NCBI GenBank assembly: GCA_030426085.1
Contig: JAUHYW010000004.1
Location: 206,465-270,464, forward strand
DNA length: 64,000 bases
Origin: a bacterium
Lineage (GTDB): Bacteria > Myxococcota_A > Bradymonadia > UBA7976 > UBA1532
Direction of reading: 5' to 3'
Below are positions 40,352 to 49,200 of this stretch, one piece after another; positions within the stretch are counted from its first letter, which is position 1, and the number at the start of each line of letters is the position of its first letter. The position numbers and the translations under genes are program-made. The notes beneath the pieces are model-generated. The model was not told the DNA's origin, searched no databases, and saw only the letters and a program-made list of their open reading frames with translations.

Positions 40352-41413
40352 ATGCTCGACCCGAACCGCGAACCCCCGCCCGGCGCAGCGACCGCGGCCC
40401 CGCCCCGAGCGGTGGTCGTCTGGCTGTGCACGGTCTATGGCTTCATCGCCGCGATGGTGCTCATCGGCGGCATCACCCGGCTGACCGGCAGCGGCCTGTC
40501 GATGGTCGCCTGGCACCCGCTGATGGGCGCCCTGCCCCCGCTGACCGAGGCCGACTGGCTGGCGGTCTTCGCCGACTATCAGCGGTCGCCGCAGTATCAG
40601 CAGGTCAACCACTGGATGACGCTGAGCGACTTCCAGCAGATCTTCTTCTGGGAGTACTTTCATCGGCTCTTCGGGCGCCTCATCGGGGTCGTCTTCTTCG
40701 TGCCCTGGCTCTACTTCACCGTGCGCCGCCGGCTGACGGGCCGGTGGGCCGGGCGGGCGCTCGTCGCGTTCGTGCTCGGCGGCCTGCAAGGGCTGCTCGG
40801 CTGGTTCATGGTCAAGAGCGGCCTCGTCGACGTGCCCGCGGTGAGCCACTATCGCCTCGCCGCCCACCTGTCGCTGGCCTTCTTCGTCGGGGCCTACATC
40901 GTCTGGCTGGTCCTCGACATGCGCCCCGGGCCGGCCCGCGCCGGCGATCGGCGACTGTATCGGGCGGGCTGGGCCCTGATCGGGCTGCTCGCGGTGCAGA
41001 TCGTCTACGGGGCCTTCATGGCCGGCACCCGCGCCGGCTACATGTACCAGACGTGGCCCGACATGAACGGCGCCTGGATCCCGGCCACGCTGGGTCACAT
41101 CGAGCCGTGGGCGCTCGACCTCGTCGCCAACCCGGACACCATCAACTTCGTGCACCGCACCCTGGCCTGGCTCGTCGCCCTCGGCGCCGGGTGGCTGGCC
41201 GTCGCCGCCTGGCGCCGGGCCGACAGCCGCCGCCAGCAGGGGGCGGCGGTCATCCTCGGCGGGCTGGTGCTCGTGCAGTTCGCGCTCGGAGTGCTGACCG
41301 TGCTGTACGCGGTGCCGGTCGCCCTCGGCGCGGCCCACCAGCTCGGGGCCTACCTGCTGCTCACCGCCGCGCTGTGGGTGACCCACGGCCAGAAGCCGAT
41401 CCCGCCCGGCTGA
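40352..41413 (+). CDS. ctaA: Heme A synthase (COX15/CtaA)
   Basis: The 353-residue protein has eight membrane helices and the four heme-ligand histidines: EYFHRLFGRLIG, the His in RLAAHLSLAF, FVHRTLAWL and AAHQLGAYLLL. The GGITRLTGSGLSM signature near the N-terminus is typical of COX15. It converts heme O to heme A for cytochrome aa3-type oxidases, so an aerobic oxidase is expected elsewhere. It converges on the lipoprotein gene at 41420 with only six bases between the stops. Confidence 0.95.
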   Translation: MLDPNREPPPGAATAAPPRAVVVWLCTVYGFIAAMVLIGGITRLTGSGLSMVAWHPLMGALPPLTEADWLAVFADYQRSPQYQQVNHWMTLSDFQQIFFWEYFHRLFGRLIGVVFFVPWLYFTVRRRLTGRWAGRALVAFVLGGLQGLLGWFMVKSGLVDVPAVSHYRLAAHLSLAFFVGAYIVWLVLDMRPGPARAGDRRLYRAGWALIGLLAVQIVYGAFMAGTRAGYMYQTWPDMNGAWIPATLGHIEPWALDLVANPDTINFVHRTLAWLVALGAGWLAVAAWRRADSRRQQGAAVILGGLVLVQFALGVLTVLYAVPVALGAAHQLGAYLLLTAALWVTHGQKPIPPG

Positions 41414-41419
41414 CCGCGC

Positions 41420-41917
41420 TCAATCACCGCCCAGATTGCAGGCGTTCTCCGTCGGCATGCACCCCGAGAGCAGCTCAGCGGCCGGGGTCAGCGGCTGCCC
41501 GTCCTGGTCGACCTCGAAGGTGCCCCCGCGGATCCAGGCCGAGACGACCCGCCACGCGCAGCCGGTCGTGCCCGCGAAGCAGATCGGGTGGCCCACCGCC
41601 GCCGGATCACCAGCCAGGGCGACCCGCAGCAGGATGCTGTCCTCGGGGTTCTCCAGGTCGACGGCGGCCTTGGCCGACTGATACTCGGCGTCGCGGGCGC
41701 CGGCCTCGCCGGTGATCTTGAAGTTGCCCTGTGTCACCGCGTGGCAGAAGGCCTGCCCGCAGCCGATGGTCAGCATCGCCTGCTGGGCGGCGATGAAGTC
41801 CGCCTGGTTGTCGGGTATGACCTCGAGGGCCAGCGCGGTGACCTCGCCCTCGCCGCAGCCGACGAGGGCGACGGCGGCGAGCGCGAGCGCCAGCGCGGCA
41901 GGCGCCGATCGATTCAT
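41420..41917 (-). CDS. Lipoprotein with cytochrome-c-like motif
   Basis: The 165-residue lipoprotein has a signal ending in LVGC (Cys21). CGQAFCH (about residue 53-59) is a CX4CH motif, a rare form of heme-binding site, and WIRGGTFE with a preceding GHP resembles the distal part of planctomycete-type cytochrome c domains. Heme binding is therefore possible but unproven. The ATG overlaps the stop of the DUF3006/RlmE gene (ATGA), so it is coupled to it. Confidence 0.75.
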   Translation of the reverse strand: MNRSAPAALALALAAVALVGCGEGEVTALALEVIPDNQADFIAAQQAMLTIGCGQAFCHAVTQGNFKITGEAGARDAEYQSAKAAVDLENPEDSILLRVALAGDPAAVGHPICFAGTTGCAWRVVSAWIRGGTFEVDQDGQPLTPAAELLSGCMPTENACNLGGD

Positions 41918-42798
41918 GGCTCCTCCTGCTCGTCGGGGGTCTCGGGGGCGAGGCGGCCCTGGGCGACGATGAACAGCTCGACGCTCTCGCTGCGGGTGCT
42001 CTTGGGCTTGATGCGCTTGAGCGTGCGATAGCGGGCCTTCACCTCGGCGACCAGATCGGGCACATCGCCGCCCTCGAAGACCTTGCACACGAAGGCTCCG
42101 CCCGGCCGGACCAGCGCGTCGGCCAGGTGCAGGGCCCGGCGGCACAGGTCGACCGAGCGCACATGATCGGTGAAGCGGTCGCCGGTGGTGTCGGGGGCCA
42201 TGTCGCTGAGCACGACGTCGAAGGGCCCGCCGCCCGCGTCGAGGAAGACCGCCGCGTCGGTCTCGAAGATGTCGCCCACCAGGGTGGTGACCTGGGGCGC
42301 GTCGAACTGGATGGGCCGGCGGTCGATGCCCACGACCCGGCCCCCGGGACCGACCTTCTTCGCCGCGTACTGGGTCCACGAGCCGGGGGCGCAGCCCAGG
42401 TCGAGCACCCGCAGGTTGCGCCGCAGGAGTCGGGTGCGGCGGTCGATCTCCTCGAGCTTGAAGACGCTGCGGGCGGCGTACCCCGCGGCCTTGGCCCGGC
42501 GGGTGTAGTGGTCCGGTCGACGACGGCTGGCCATGGGCTCAGCCTGCCCGACGGCCCCGGTGGACGCAAGGCGGGCGAGGCGGGCCCGCAGCGCCGCCGC
42601 CCGGGCCTCCCGGTCGCCGATCACCGGCCCGGTGGGGCTGGCCAGCCGGTCGCCGGGGCGGGCCTCGGGCGGCAGATCGGCGATGGGCACGTCGAGCTGG
42701 CGCCCGGCCTCGTCGATCAACACCGCCATCGGTGGCTCGAAGCGGTCGATGCTCAGCACGAGCAGGGCCACCGCGGTCAGCAGGCCGAAGAGGGTCAC
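41914..42798 (-). CDS. rlmE: DUF3006-like membrane segment fused in frame to RlmE 23S rRNA methyltransferase
   Basis: The reading frame is open from GTG 42798 to the stop at 41914, 294 codons. Residues 1-88 have one N-terminal membrane helix (about 3-17) and a DUF3006-like section (FEPPMAVLIDEAGRQ, LPPEARPGD, then an Arg-rich helix). Residues 89-294 are a complete RlmE/FtsJ: the K-D-K-E site in VFKLEEID, the SAM motif GCAPGSWTQ, LSDMAPDTTG, CKVFEGGD and ESVELFIV. RlmE methylates the ribose of U2552. GTG 42798 overlaps the stop of the radC-like gene (GTGA), which supports translation from there. A start at ATG 42534, giving RlmE alone, is possible and has only a weak ribosome site. Confidence 0.88.
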   Translation of the reverse strand: MTLFGLLTAVALLVLSIDRFEPPMAVLIDEAGRQLDVPIADLPPEARPGDRLASPTGPVIGDREARAAALRARLARLASTGAVGQAEPMASRRRPDHYTRRAKAAGYAARSVFKLEEIDRRTRLLRRNLRVLDLGCAPGSWTQYAAKKVGPGGRVVGIDRRPIQFDAPQVTTLVGDIFETDAAVFLDAGGGPFDVVLSDMAPDTTGDRFTDHVRSVDLCRRALHLADALVRPGGAFVCKVFEGGDVPDLVAEVKARYRTLKRIKPKSTRSESVELFIVAQGRLAPETPDEQEEP

Positions 42799-43577
42799 GC
42801 CGGGTCTCCCAGCAGCACCCAGGCGTCGCGCCCGCCGACGAGCACCACCCGCTCGAGGTGCAGGCCCACCAGCCGGGCGGCCTCGTCCAGCCGCAGCGCG
42901 GCCTCCCGCTCGGCCGGGCGGGGCTCGCCGCCGGGGCGCACCACGAACACCCACCACGGGCCGGGCCCCTCGCCCAACATGCGGGCCAAGTGGCTGCCCA
43001 GGCGGGTGCGGGGGCCGAGGCCCTCCCCCAGCGCCAGGGTCACCGGCTCGACGTGCTCCTGGGGGCGCAGGCCGAGGACGGCCCGCTCGCCGATGGCCAC
43101 CTGCCCCCGCATGCGCTCGATGGCGTCGGTCAGCGGGTCGTCGGGCGGGGGCGGCGCGGCCGGCGGCTCGACCGGGCCGGATCGCAACGTCAGTTCGAAG
43201 GCCGCCCGGATGCGGGCCGCCTTGACCGGCCCGATGCCGCGGATCGTCTGCAGCGCCTCGGGGGTCGCCGCGCCGAGGGCCTCGACCCCGCCCAGCTCGT
43301 CGAGGACCCGCCGGGCGAGCTGGAGCGCGTCCTCGCCGTTGCCCCGCCCGGTGCCGAGCACCAGCGCCAGCAGGCCGGCCGAGTCGAGGGTGTGGGCCCC
43401 GTCGCGCAGCAGCTTCTCCCGGGGGCGGTCCTCCGGCGGCAGATCCCACAGCGTGGGGCCGCCGGGGCCACCGGGGTCGTCGTCGTCGGGCGGTGGCCCT
43501 GGCGGCGGCGCGGGGTCGGTGTCGGCCTCGAGGCGGCGGTGATCGGGCGGCGAGCTGGACGGGCGGGCGGCGGGCAT
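42795..43577 (-). CDS. RadC-like protein without metalloprotease ligands
   Basis: The 260-residue protein has a Pro/Asp-rich start, the UPF0758/RadC helix-hairpin-helix region (about 46-132) with DRPREKLLRDG, LLALVLGTG and IRGIGPVKAARI, and a JAB/MPN-fold C-terminus (about 165-258). The JAMM site of RadC (HNHPSG...PS..D) reads VVRPGGEPRPAERE here: both His, the Ser and the final Asp are replaced. The fold is kept but metal-dependent activity is not expected. RadC was named for DNA repair, but its true function is unclear. The stop overlaps the GTG of the DUF3006/RlmE gene. Confidence 0.85.
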   Translation of the reverse strand: MPAARPSSSPPDHRRLEADTDPAPPPGPPPDDDDPGGPGGPTLWDLPPEDRPREKLLRDGAHTLDSAGLLALVLGTGRGNGEDALQLARRVLDELGGVEALGAATPEALQTIRGIGPVKAARIRAAFELTLRSGPVEPPAAPPPPDDPLTDAIERMRGQVAIGERAVLGLRPQEHVEPVTLALGEGLGPRTRLGSHLARMLGEGPGPWWVFVVRPGGEPRPAEREAALRLDEAARLVGLHLERVVLVGGRDAWVLLGDPA

Positions 43578-43742
43578 GAGCTTCCTCCGGGTCGGGCGCC
43601 GGTCTCGGCGGGCGGCCAGAGGGTGAGCACGGGCTGTGCCAGCGGGTGAACGTCGTGATTTCGGGGGGTTGCGCCCATCCCGCCGCGCGCCGATCCGTCC
43701 AGGGCGTCCAGGGCGTCCAGGATCTGGACGCCCCGGCCGTGG

Positions 43743-44237
43743 TCAGGGCGCCTTCGGCGCGGCCGGCGCCCGGCTCTCCAGCGCCTGCAACGCGCCGGTG
43801 ATCGTCGCGGCGCCGACCGCCGCCGCCAGCCCGAGCAGCGCCGCGGTGGCCGCCGGATCACCGCCGGATCGCAGCCGACGAGCGAAGCGGGTGTCGGCGT
43901 AGTCGGCCCGCAGCCGGGCGAAGATGCGGCCCGCCTCGGCCGGATCGCCCTCGCGCAGTCGGTCCAGCGCCCGGCGATACAGGGCCCGGGCCGCGGGCGC
44001 CGGCTCGGGGGCCGCCTCCCGCTGCCAGCCGGCGGCGAGCGGGTGGGCCCCTTCGCCCGCCGCTTCGATCGGCGCCGTCTCGGTCTGCGGGGATGTCCCG
44101 GCGGCGGCGTCACCCCCACCGCCGGCCCCGCCCGCCGCTTGCTGTGCCGGTCGCTCGGGCTCGCCGCACCCGCTGCACCCGGGCCCGACGGCCGCCAGCG
44201 CGACGATCAACCACACGCTCAGGGTCGCCCGCCTCAC
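43743..44237 (-). CDS. Probable lipoprotein, TPR-like, with C-terminal hydrophobic segment
   Basis: The 164-residue protein has an N-terminal signal with a possible lipobox GPGC (Cys21), a Gly/Ala-rich linker, one TPR-like helix pair (ALYRRALDRLREGDPAEAGRI), and a short hydrophobic stretch near the C-terminus (about 135-152). GTG 44237 overlaps the upstream gene's stop (GTGA). It is the last gene of the three-gene M48 operon. Function is unknown. Confidence 0.75.
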   Translation of the reverse strand: MRRATLSVWLIVALAAVGPGCSGCGEPERPAQQAAGGAGGGGDAAAGTSPQTETAPIEAAGEGAHPLAAGWQREAAPEPAPAARALYRRALDRLREGDPAEAGRIFARLRADYADTRFARRLRSGGDPAATAALLGLAAAVGAATITGALQALESRAPAAPKAP

Positions 44238-45580
44238 AGCGTCACCGCCTCCAGCACCAGCCGCCAGCGGGGGCCGTCGGCGCCGACCGCCAGCCCCAGC
44301 TCGCCGAGGTGGCCCCAGATCCAGGACAGCGCCCCGGCCATCTGCCGGATGCCGCTCATGTCCAGGCCCAGCGCGGTCAGCCGGGGGGCCACCGCGTCGG
44401 CCCACGCCCCGCCGTCGTGGGGCAGGCCGCTCGGGCGCAGCCACGCCATGAGCCCGGCGCCTTCGAAGAAGCCCGGCGACAGCCCGGTCTGTGGCGCCGC
44501 GGTCGGCCCCCGCTCGATGGCCGCCCGGTCGGTCCCGATCCAGGCCCGGTCGTGGGCGGTGCCCAGCCACACCGCGGACACCGGGGGCGGGGTCTGGCCC
44601 TCCACCGGCTTCACCGCCACCCGCCGCAGCCCGCCCTTCGGCGGGTCGAGCACGACGTCGTCCCGCCCGGCGGCGGCCTTCACGAAGCGGTCGAGCAGCG
44701 TCGTGTCGGCCGGCTGCATGCTGAAGAGGATGTCGAGCGCGCCGGGCCCGATCGCGAGGGCCAGCGGGCCGACGAAGGGCTCGCGGGTGGGGTCGACCGC
44801 GGCGCTGAGCAGCGCCGACAGGGTCGGCCCGGGGGAGAGCCCGATCACGACGGCGGCGTCCCGGCCCAGCCGGGGCAGGCCGCTGCCCGGGGTGAACCAC
44901 GGCCCGGCGGGGCTGGCCGGGGCCTGCCACGACGCCTCGACCCGGACGCGGCCGGGGTCGAGGCGGCCGGTCACGCACAGACGCCCCTCGGGTCGCTGCG
45001 CCCATATATAGAGGTCGGCCTGCCCCCGCTCGACCGGGCAGCCGGCGAGCGGGTCGGGCCCTGCCTTCGCGCCGCGCAGCCGTTTCAGATCGGCCTCGGC
45101 GCGGGCGGCGAAGAGCGCGCCGTCGGTGATCCGGGCCACGCCTTCGGGCCAGCGCCAGCCGGGGCCGCCGGCGACGGGCGCCGGTGAAGCCCCGACCGCC
45201 GCCGTCAGCCACGCCCCGGCCGCCTGCGCGTCACGCACGGCGATCACCGCCATGGGCCGCTCACCCCCCGCGATCAGCAGCGGGCCGGCGCGGTCGATGC
45301 CCGCCCGGTCGACCGCCGCCGCATCGAGCGGGTCGAAGCCCAGGCCCTGCTGCAATTCGGCGAGGCTGGCCGCGGTCGCGTCGCGCAGGGTCGGGTGGCG
45401 TCGCCCGCGCTCGATAACGCCCGCGAGCGGGTCGAGGACGGCCTCGATCCGGGGCACGACGACGGCGTATGCCGCGCCCTCGGCCGCCGCCAGCCAGTCG
45501 TCGAGCGGCGCCGCCGGGGCCGGGGCGGCGAGGGCGCACAGCCAGAGCAGCGCCCCCGGGTATCGGAGCCGGGGTCTCAG
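44234..45580 (-). CDS. Secreted protein of unknown function; probable CTG start
   Basis: The frame is open from CTG 45580. Starting there gives an N-terminal signal peptide (RLRYPGALLWLCALAAPAPA) followed by PLDDWLAAAEGAAY. The only standard start in this frame is GTG 45457, which would remove the signal. CTG 45580 overlaps the M48 gene stop (CTGA), and GGAGAAGG lies just in front. The mature part of about 425 residues is mixed alpha/beta, with hydrophobic repeats (LLIAGGERPMAVIAVRD, VVIGLSPGPTLSALL) that resemble DUF3352-type domains, but I cannot assign it with certainty. It is exported, and coupled both to the M48 protease gene upstream and to the lipoprotein gene downstream. Confidence 0.75.
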   Translation of the reverse strand: MRPRLRYPGALLWLCALAAPAPAAPLDDWLAAAEGAAYAVVVPRIEAVLDPLAGVIERGRRHPTLRDATAASLAELQQGLGFDPLDAAAVDRAGIDRAGPLLIAGGERPMAVIAVRDAQAAGAWLTAAVGASPAPVAGGPGWRWPEGVARITDGALFAARAEADLKRLRGAKAGPDPLAGCPVERGQADLYIWAQRPEGRLCVTGRLDPGRVRVEASWQAPASPAGPWFTPGSGLPRLGRDAAVVIGLSPGPTLSALLSAAVDPTREPFVGPLALAIGPGALDILFSMQPADTTLLDRFVKAAAGRDDVVLDPPKGGLRRVAVKPVEGQTPPPVSAVWLGTAHDRAWIGTDRAAIERGPTAAPQTGLSPGFFEGAGLMAWLRPSGLPHDGGAWADAVAPRLTALGLDMSGIRQMAGALSWIWGHLGELGLAVGADGPRWRLVLEAVTL

Positions 45581-46785
45581 CCCTTCTCCGGCCCGTCGTC
45601 GGGCGGGGTGCCGCTGCTCGGATCGCCGCCCGGATCACTCACCGGGTCATCGACGAACTCGGCGTCGGTCACGTCCTCCTCCGGCCCGTCGTCGCCCTTG
45701 CCGCGGAAGAGGTCGCGCACGTTGTCCCACAGCGACTTGTCGCCGGAGAAGATGCTGCCCAGATCCTGGACCAGCTTGCCGAGCGCGTCCTCCCGCTCGT
45801 CCCACCGCGTCTTGTAGGCCCGGGCCGAGTCGGCCACGTCGTCCCGGACGTGGGCCTCGGGGTCCTCGTCCCGCCGGGGGTAGTCCCCGCCGAGCACCGC
45901 CCCGTACTCGCCCCCGCCGACCCACCGCCGCAGCTCGGCGAGCCGCAGCACCGGATAGGGGTGGGTGGTCCACAGCATGTTCAGCAGCTTGATGAGGTTG
46001 TCCCGCACATCGCCGGCCTTCTCGTACTCCTCGGCCTGGGCGACGAACGCGTCGAGGTCCATCTGACCCAGCTTGTTGCCCCCGGCCATCTTCATGTGGA
46101 TCCGGTAGGCCGCCTCGGGGTTCTGGAGGCACAGCAGCCCCGCCCGATCGCACGACAGCTCGGCCTTGCGGCTCCACTCGAAGAGCGCCATCAGCACCCC
46201 CCGCAGCATCAGGCCGGCGACGGGCAGGGTCATCAGCAGCGGCAGCACCACCCGCAGCAGCACGAAGAGCATCGTGCGGTACAGCGCGTGCCCCGAGAGC
46301 ACGTGCCCCAGCTCGTGGCCGAGCACGAAGCGCAGCTCGTCGTCGTCGAGCAGCCCCAGGGTGCCCGAGTTGATGACCACGAACGGCTTGTCGATGCCGA
46401 TGGCCCCGGCGTTGACCATCGGGGTCTGGGTCACGAACAGCTCGGGCACCTCGTCGGCGTCGAGGATGGCGCAGCACTCGAGCCACGCCGCGTGCACCTT
46501 GGCGAACTGCTTCTCGTCGACCCGCACCGCGTTGGCCAGATAGTGGAAGCGCAGGGCCCGCTCCGAGACCAGCGAGAAGAGGCGGCGCAGCACGACATCG
46601 AACCCGGTCACCTTGCGCAGCGCGGTCAGCGCGGCCCGATCGGAGGGGTGCTCCCAGGCCCGGGCGCTGATGCCCGGGAAGCGCACCCGGTCGCCGCTCG
46701 CCGATCCGTCGGCGTCGTCCGCCTCGGCGGACGGGGGCGGGTTGCGGAACACGTCCTTGATCTTGTCGTTCTCTTCGTCGCTCAC
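45577..46785 (-). CDS. M48-family zinc metalloprotease
   Basis: The 402-residue protein has a zinc motif HELGH at residues 157-161, the Glu ligand in WSRKAELSCDRAG, and a hydrophobic pair of helices between them (LFVLLRVVLPLLM), as in HtpX-like proteases. There is no signal peptide. The C-terminal 120 residues are charged and Asp/Pro-rich. GTG 46785 is the start. It is the first gene of an operon with a secreted protein and a lipoprotein, which suggests a role in envelope protein turnover. It is divergent from recQ. Confidence 0.93.
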   Translation of the reverse strand: MSDEENDKIKDVFRNPPPSAEADDADGSASGDRVRFPGISARAWEHPSDRAALTALRKVTGFDVVLRRLFSLVSERALRFHYLANAVRVDEKQFAKVHAAWLECCAILDADEVPELFVTQTPMVNAGAIGIDKPFVVINSGTLGLLDDDELRFVLGHELGHVLSGHALYRTMLFVLLRVVLPLLMTLPVAGLMLRGVLMALFEWSRKAELSCDRAGLLCLQNPEAAYRIHMKMAGGNKLGQMDLDAFVAQAEEYEKAGDVRDNLIKLLNMLWTTHPYPVLRLAELRRWVGGGEYGAVLGGDYPRRDEDPEAHVRDDVADSARAYKTRWDEREDALGKLVQDLGSIFSGDKSLWDNVRDLFRGKGDDGPEEDVTDAEFVDDPVSDPGGDPSSGTPPDDGPEKG

Positions 46786-46960
46786 GGCGGCCTCCGGGTG
46801 AATCGGTCCACCCTACCGCAACCACCGGCGGCGCCCCACGGCTTTCTCGCCCCGCCGGCCGGGCTCCGGGCCGGTTGCAATCCGCTGGCAGGAGCGGGTA
46901 GACCCGGAGGCGTCGGCGCGTGATCCATCGGTCGCGCGCACCCGAATCCGGGAGTCCGAT

Positions 46961-49129
46961 TTGGCAGCAGTCTGCCCCGAACCGGCCAGCGACGGCCCCG
47001 CCCCCGCCGACGCGCCGCCCGATCCGCTCGTCGCCGCCCTCGCCGAGCACTTCGGCTTCACCCGGTTCAACGTCGGCCAGCGGGCGATCATCGAGGACGT
47101 GCTCGGCGGCCGCCCCACGGTCGCGGTCATGCCCACCGGGGCCGGCAAGAGCCTGTGCTACCAGCTCCCGGCGCTGCTGCTCGACGGGGTCACCGTCGTC
47201 GTCTCGCCGCTCATCGCGCTGATGAAGGATCAGGTCGACGGGCTGCAAGCCCGGGGCATCGCCGCCGACTTCGTCAACTCCAGCCAGACCGCCGAGGCGC
47301 AGCGGGCGGTGCTCGCCCGGCTGGCCGACGGCGGGCTCGATCTGGTCTATGTCGCGCCCGAGCGCTTCCGCCACGGGGCCTTCGTGCGGGCGTTGGGCCG
47401 GGCCCGCATCGCGCTCTTCGCGGTCGACGAGGCCCACTGCATCTCGCGCTGGGGGCACGACTTCCGCCCGGACTACACCCGGCTGGGCGAGGTCATCGAG
47501 CGGCTGCACCCGCCGCGCGTCCTGGCGTGCACCGCCACCGCCACCGAGGAGGTCCGGGCCGACATCCGCGAGGCGCTGGGCCTCTCGGCGCCCCGGATCC
47601 ACGTACACGGCTTCCTGCGGGAGAACCTCTTCCTCGAGGCCCGGCTGTGCAGCGGCGACCGCGATCGCGAGGGTCGGCTGCGGGTCTTCCTGACCGAGGG
47701 GGCCGGCAAGTCGGGGTCGGTCATCGTCTACGCCAGCACCCGCAAGCGGGTCGAGCGCTACGCCGACGCGGTGCGGGAGATGCTGGGCAACCGGTCGGTC
47801 GTGGCCTACCACGGGGGCATGGGCGACGAGGCCCGGCGGGCGGCGCAGGACGCCTTCATGGCCGGCGAGGCCCGGGTCGCGGTGGCCACCAACGCCTTCG
47901 GCATGGGTGTCGACCGGTCCGACGTTCGGGCGGTGGTGCACGTCGACCTGCCGCGCACCATCGAGGGCTACTATCAAGAGGTCGGCCGGGCCGGGCGGGA
48001 CGGCGAACGGGCACATTGCCTGCTGCTGTTCAACAACATCGACACCCGGGTGCACGAGTTCCTCATCGGGCAGAGCCACGCCGATCCGGCCCGCATCGGG
48101 GCGCTGTGGCAGGCGCTGCGCCGGGCCGGCCCCGACGGCGCCCGCCCGTGGGAGCTGGCCGCCGCGCTGGGCAAGGACGGCCGCCGGGGCCTCGACACCG
48201 CGCTGCGGGCGCTGTTGCGCACCGGCGCGGCGTGGAGCGACCCGATCACCGAGGCGGTGCGGGCGGTGCCCGACGCCCCCGACGACGTCTTCGGGCTGGG
48301 CATCGACTTCGAGGCCGCCGACCGCCACCGGGCCTGCGAGCTGGACAAGCTCGAGCGCATGCGGCGCTTCGTCTTCGACCCCCGCTGCCGCCACCTCCAG
48401 GTGCTGGCCTACTTCGGCGAAGACCTCGAGCCCGACCGCTGCCCCGGCTGCGACCGCTGCGACCCCAGCGTCGAGGGGGCGATGCCCGGCCTGCGCTTCG
48501 AGGCGCCCACCGACGAGGAGCTGCTGCTCATCCGCAAGGCGCTGGCCGGGGTGGCCCGGGCCGAGGGGCGCTTCGGCCTGCGCAAGGTGGCCGGCATGCT
48601 GGCTGGCTCGAAGGCCCGGGGGGTCGGCGACACCTCGCTGGTGCACCTGAGCACCTTCGGGCTGCTGCGGGCGGTCGGGGTGAAAGGCTGCGCCGACCTG
48701 TTGCAGCTCCTGGTCAACCAGGGCCTGTGCCGCATCTCGGGCGGGCGCTACCCGCTGCTCGAGATCGCGCCCCCCGGGTGGGAGGTCATGCAGGGGCGGG
48801 CCAAGCCCGGCTTCCGCCCCCCGCCGGGTATGATGAGCGGGGCGGCGTCGAGCAGCGGCAAGGGTGACCCGGGCCGCAAGCGGCGCCCGACGGTCATCGA
48901 GGTCGACAGCGACGACCCGATGATCGACCGCCTGCGCCGCTTCCGCACCGAGGAGGCCAGCCAGCGGCAGGTGCCGCCGTACGTGGTCTTCAACGACCGG
49001 ACGCTGGCCGCCATCGCCGACGCCCGGCCGACGACCGAGGCCGAGTTCGTCGCGGTGCACGGCCTGGGCCCCGGGCGGTGGACCAGCTTCGGGCAGCGGC
49101 TGCTCGACGCCATCGCCGAGGTGCCCTGA
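46961..49129 (+). CDS. recQ: RecQ-type ATP-dependent DNA helicase with HRDC domain
   Basis: The 722-residue protein starts at TTG 46961 with GGGAG about 7 bases upstream. The helicase core shows motif I MPTGAGKS, motif II VDEAHCISRWGHDFRPDY (DEAH), motif III CTATAT, motif V NAFGMGVDRSD and motif VI QEVGRAGRDGE. The RecQ-C-terminal zinc part has ACELDKLERM and CPGCDRC. The final segment (about 640-722), with RLRRFRTEEASQRQVPPYVVF, is an HRDC domain. It unwinds DNA 3'-5' in recombination and repair of stalled forks. Confidence 0.96.
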   Translation: MAAVCPEPASDGPAPADAPPDPLVAALAEHFGFTRFNVGQRAIIEDVLGGRPTVAVMPTGAGKSLCYQLPALLLDGVTVVVSPLIALMKDQVDGLQARGIAADFVNSSQTAEAQRAVLARLADGGLDLVYVAPERFRHGAFVRALGRARIALFAVDEAHCISRWGHDFRPDYTRLGEVIERLHPPRVLACTATATEEVRADIREALGLSAPRIHVHGFLRENLFLEARLCSGDRDREGRLRVFLTEGAGKSGSVIVYASTRKRVERYADAVREMLGNRSVVAYHGGMGDEARRAAQDAFMAGEARVAVATNAFGMGVDRSDVRAVVHVDLPRTIEGYYQEVGRAGRDGERAHCLLLFNNIDTRVHEFLIGQSHADPARIGALWQALRRAGPDGARPWELAAALGKDGRRGLDTALRALLRTGAAWSDPITEAVRAVPDAPDDVFGLGIDFEAADRHRACELDKLERMRRFVFDPRCRHLQVLAYFGEDLEPDRCPGCDRCDPSVEGAMPGLRFEAPTDEELLLIRKALAGVARAEGRFGLRKVAGMLAGSKARGVGDTSLVHLSTFGLLRAVGVKGCADLLQLLVNQGLCRISGGRYPLLEIAPPGWEVMQGRAKPGFRPPPGMMSGAASSSGKGDPGRKRRPTVIEVDSDDPMIDRLRRFRTEEASQRQVPPYVVFNDRTLAAIADARPTTEAEFVAVHGLGPGRWTSFGQRLLDAIAEVP

Positions 49130-49200
49130 CGGCGCCGTGAGCGGCGACCCGCCGGCCCCCGCGGGCATCAGTCGCAGAGCCCCGCCCCGGAGACTCCGCC

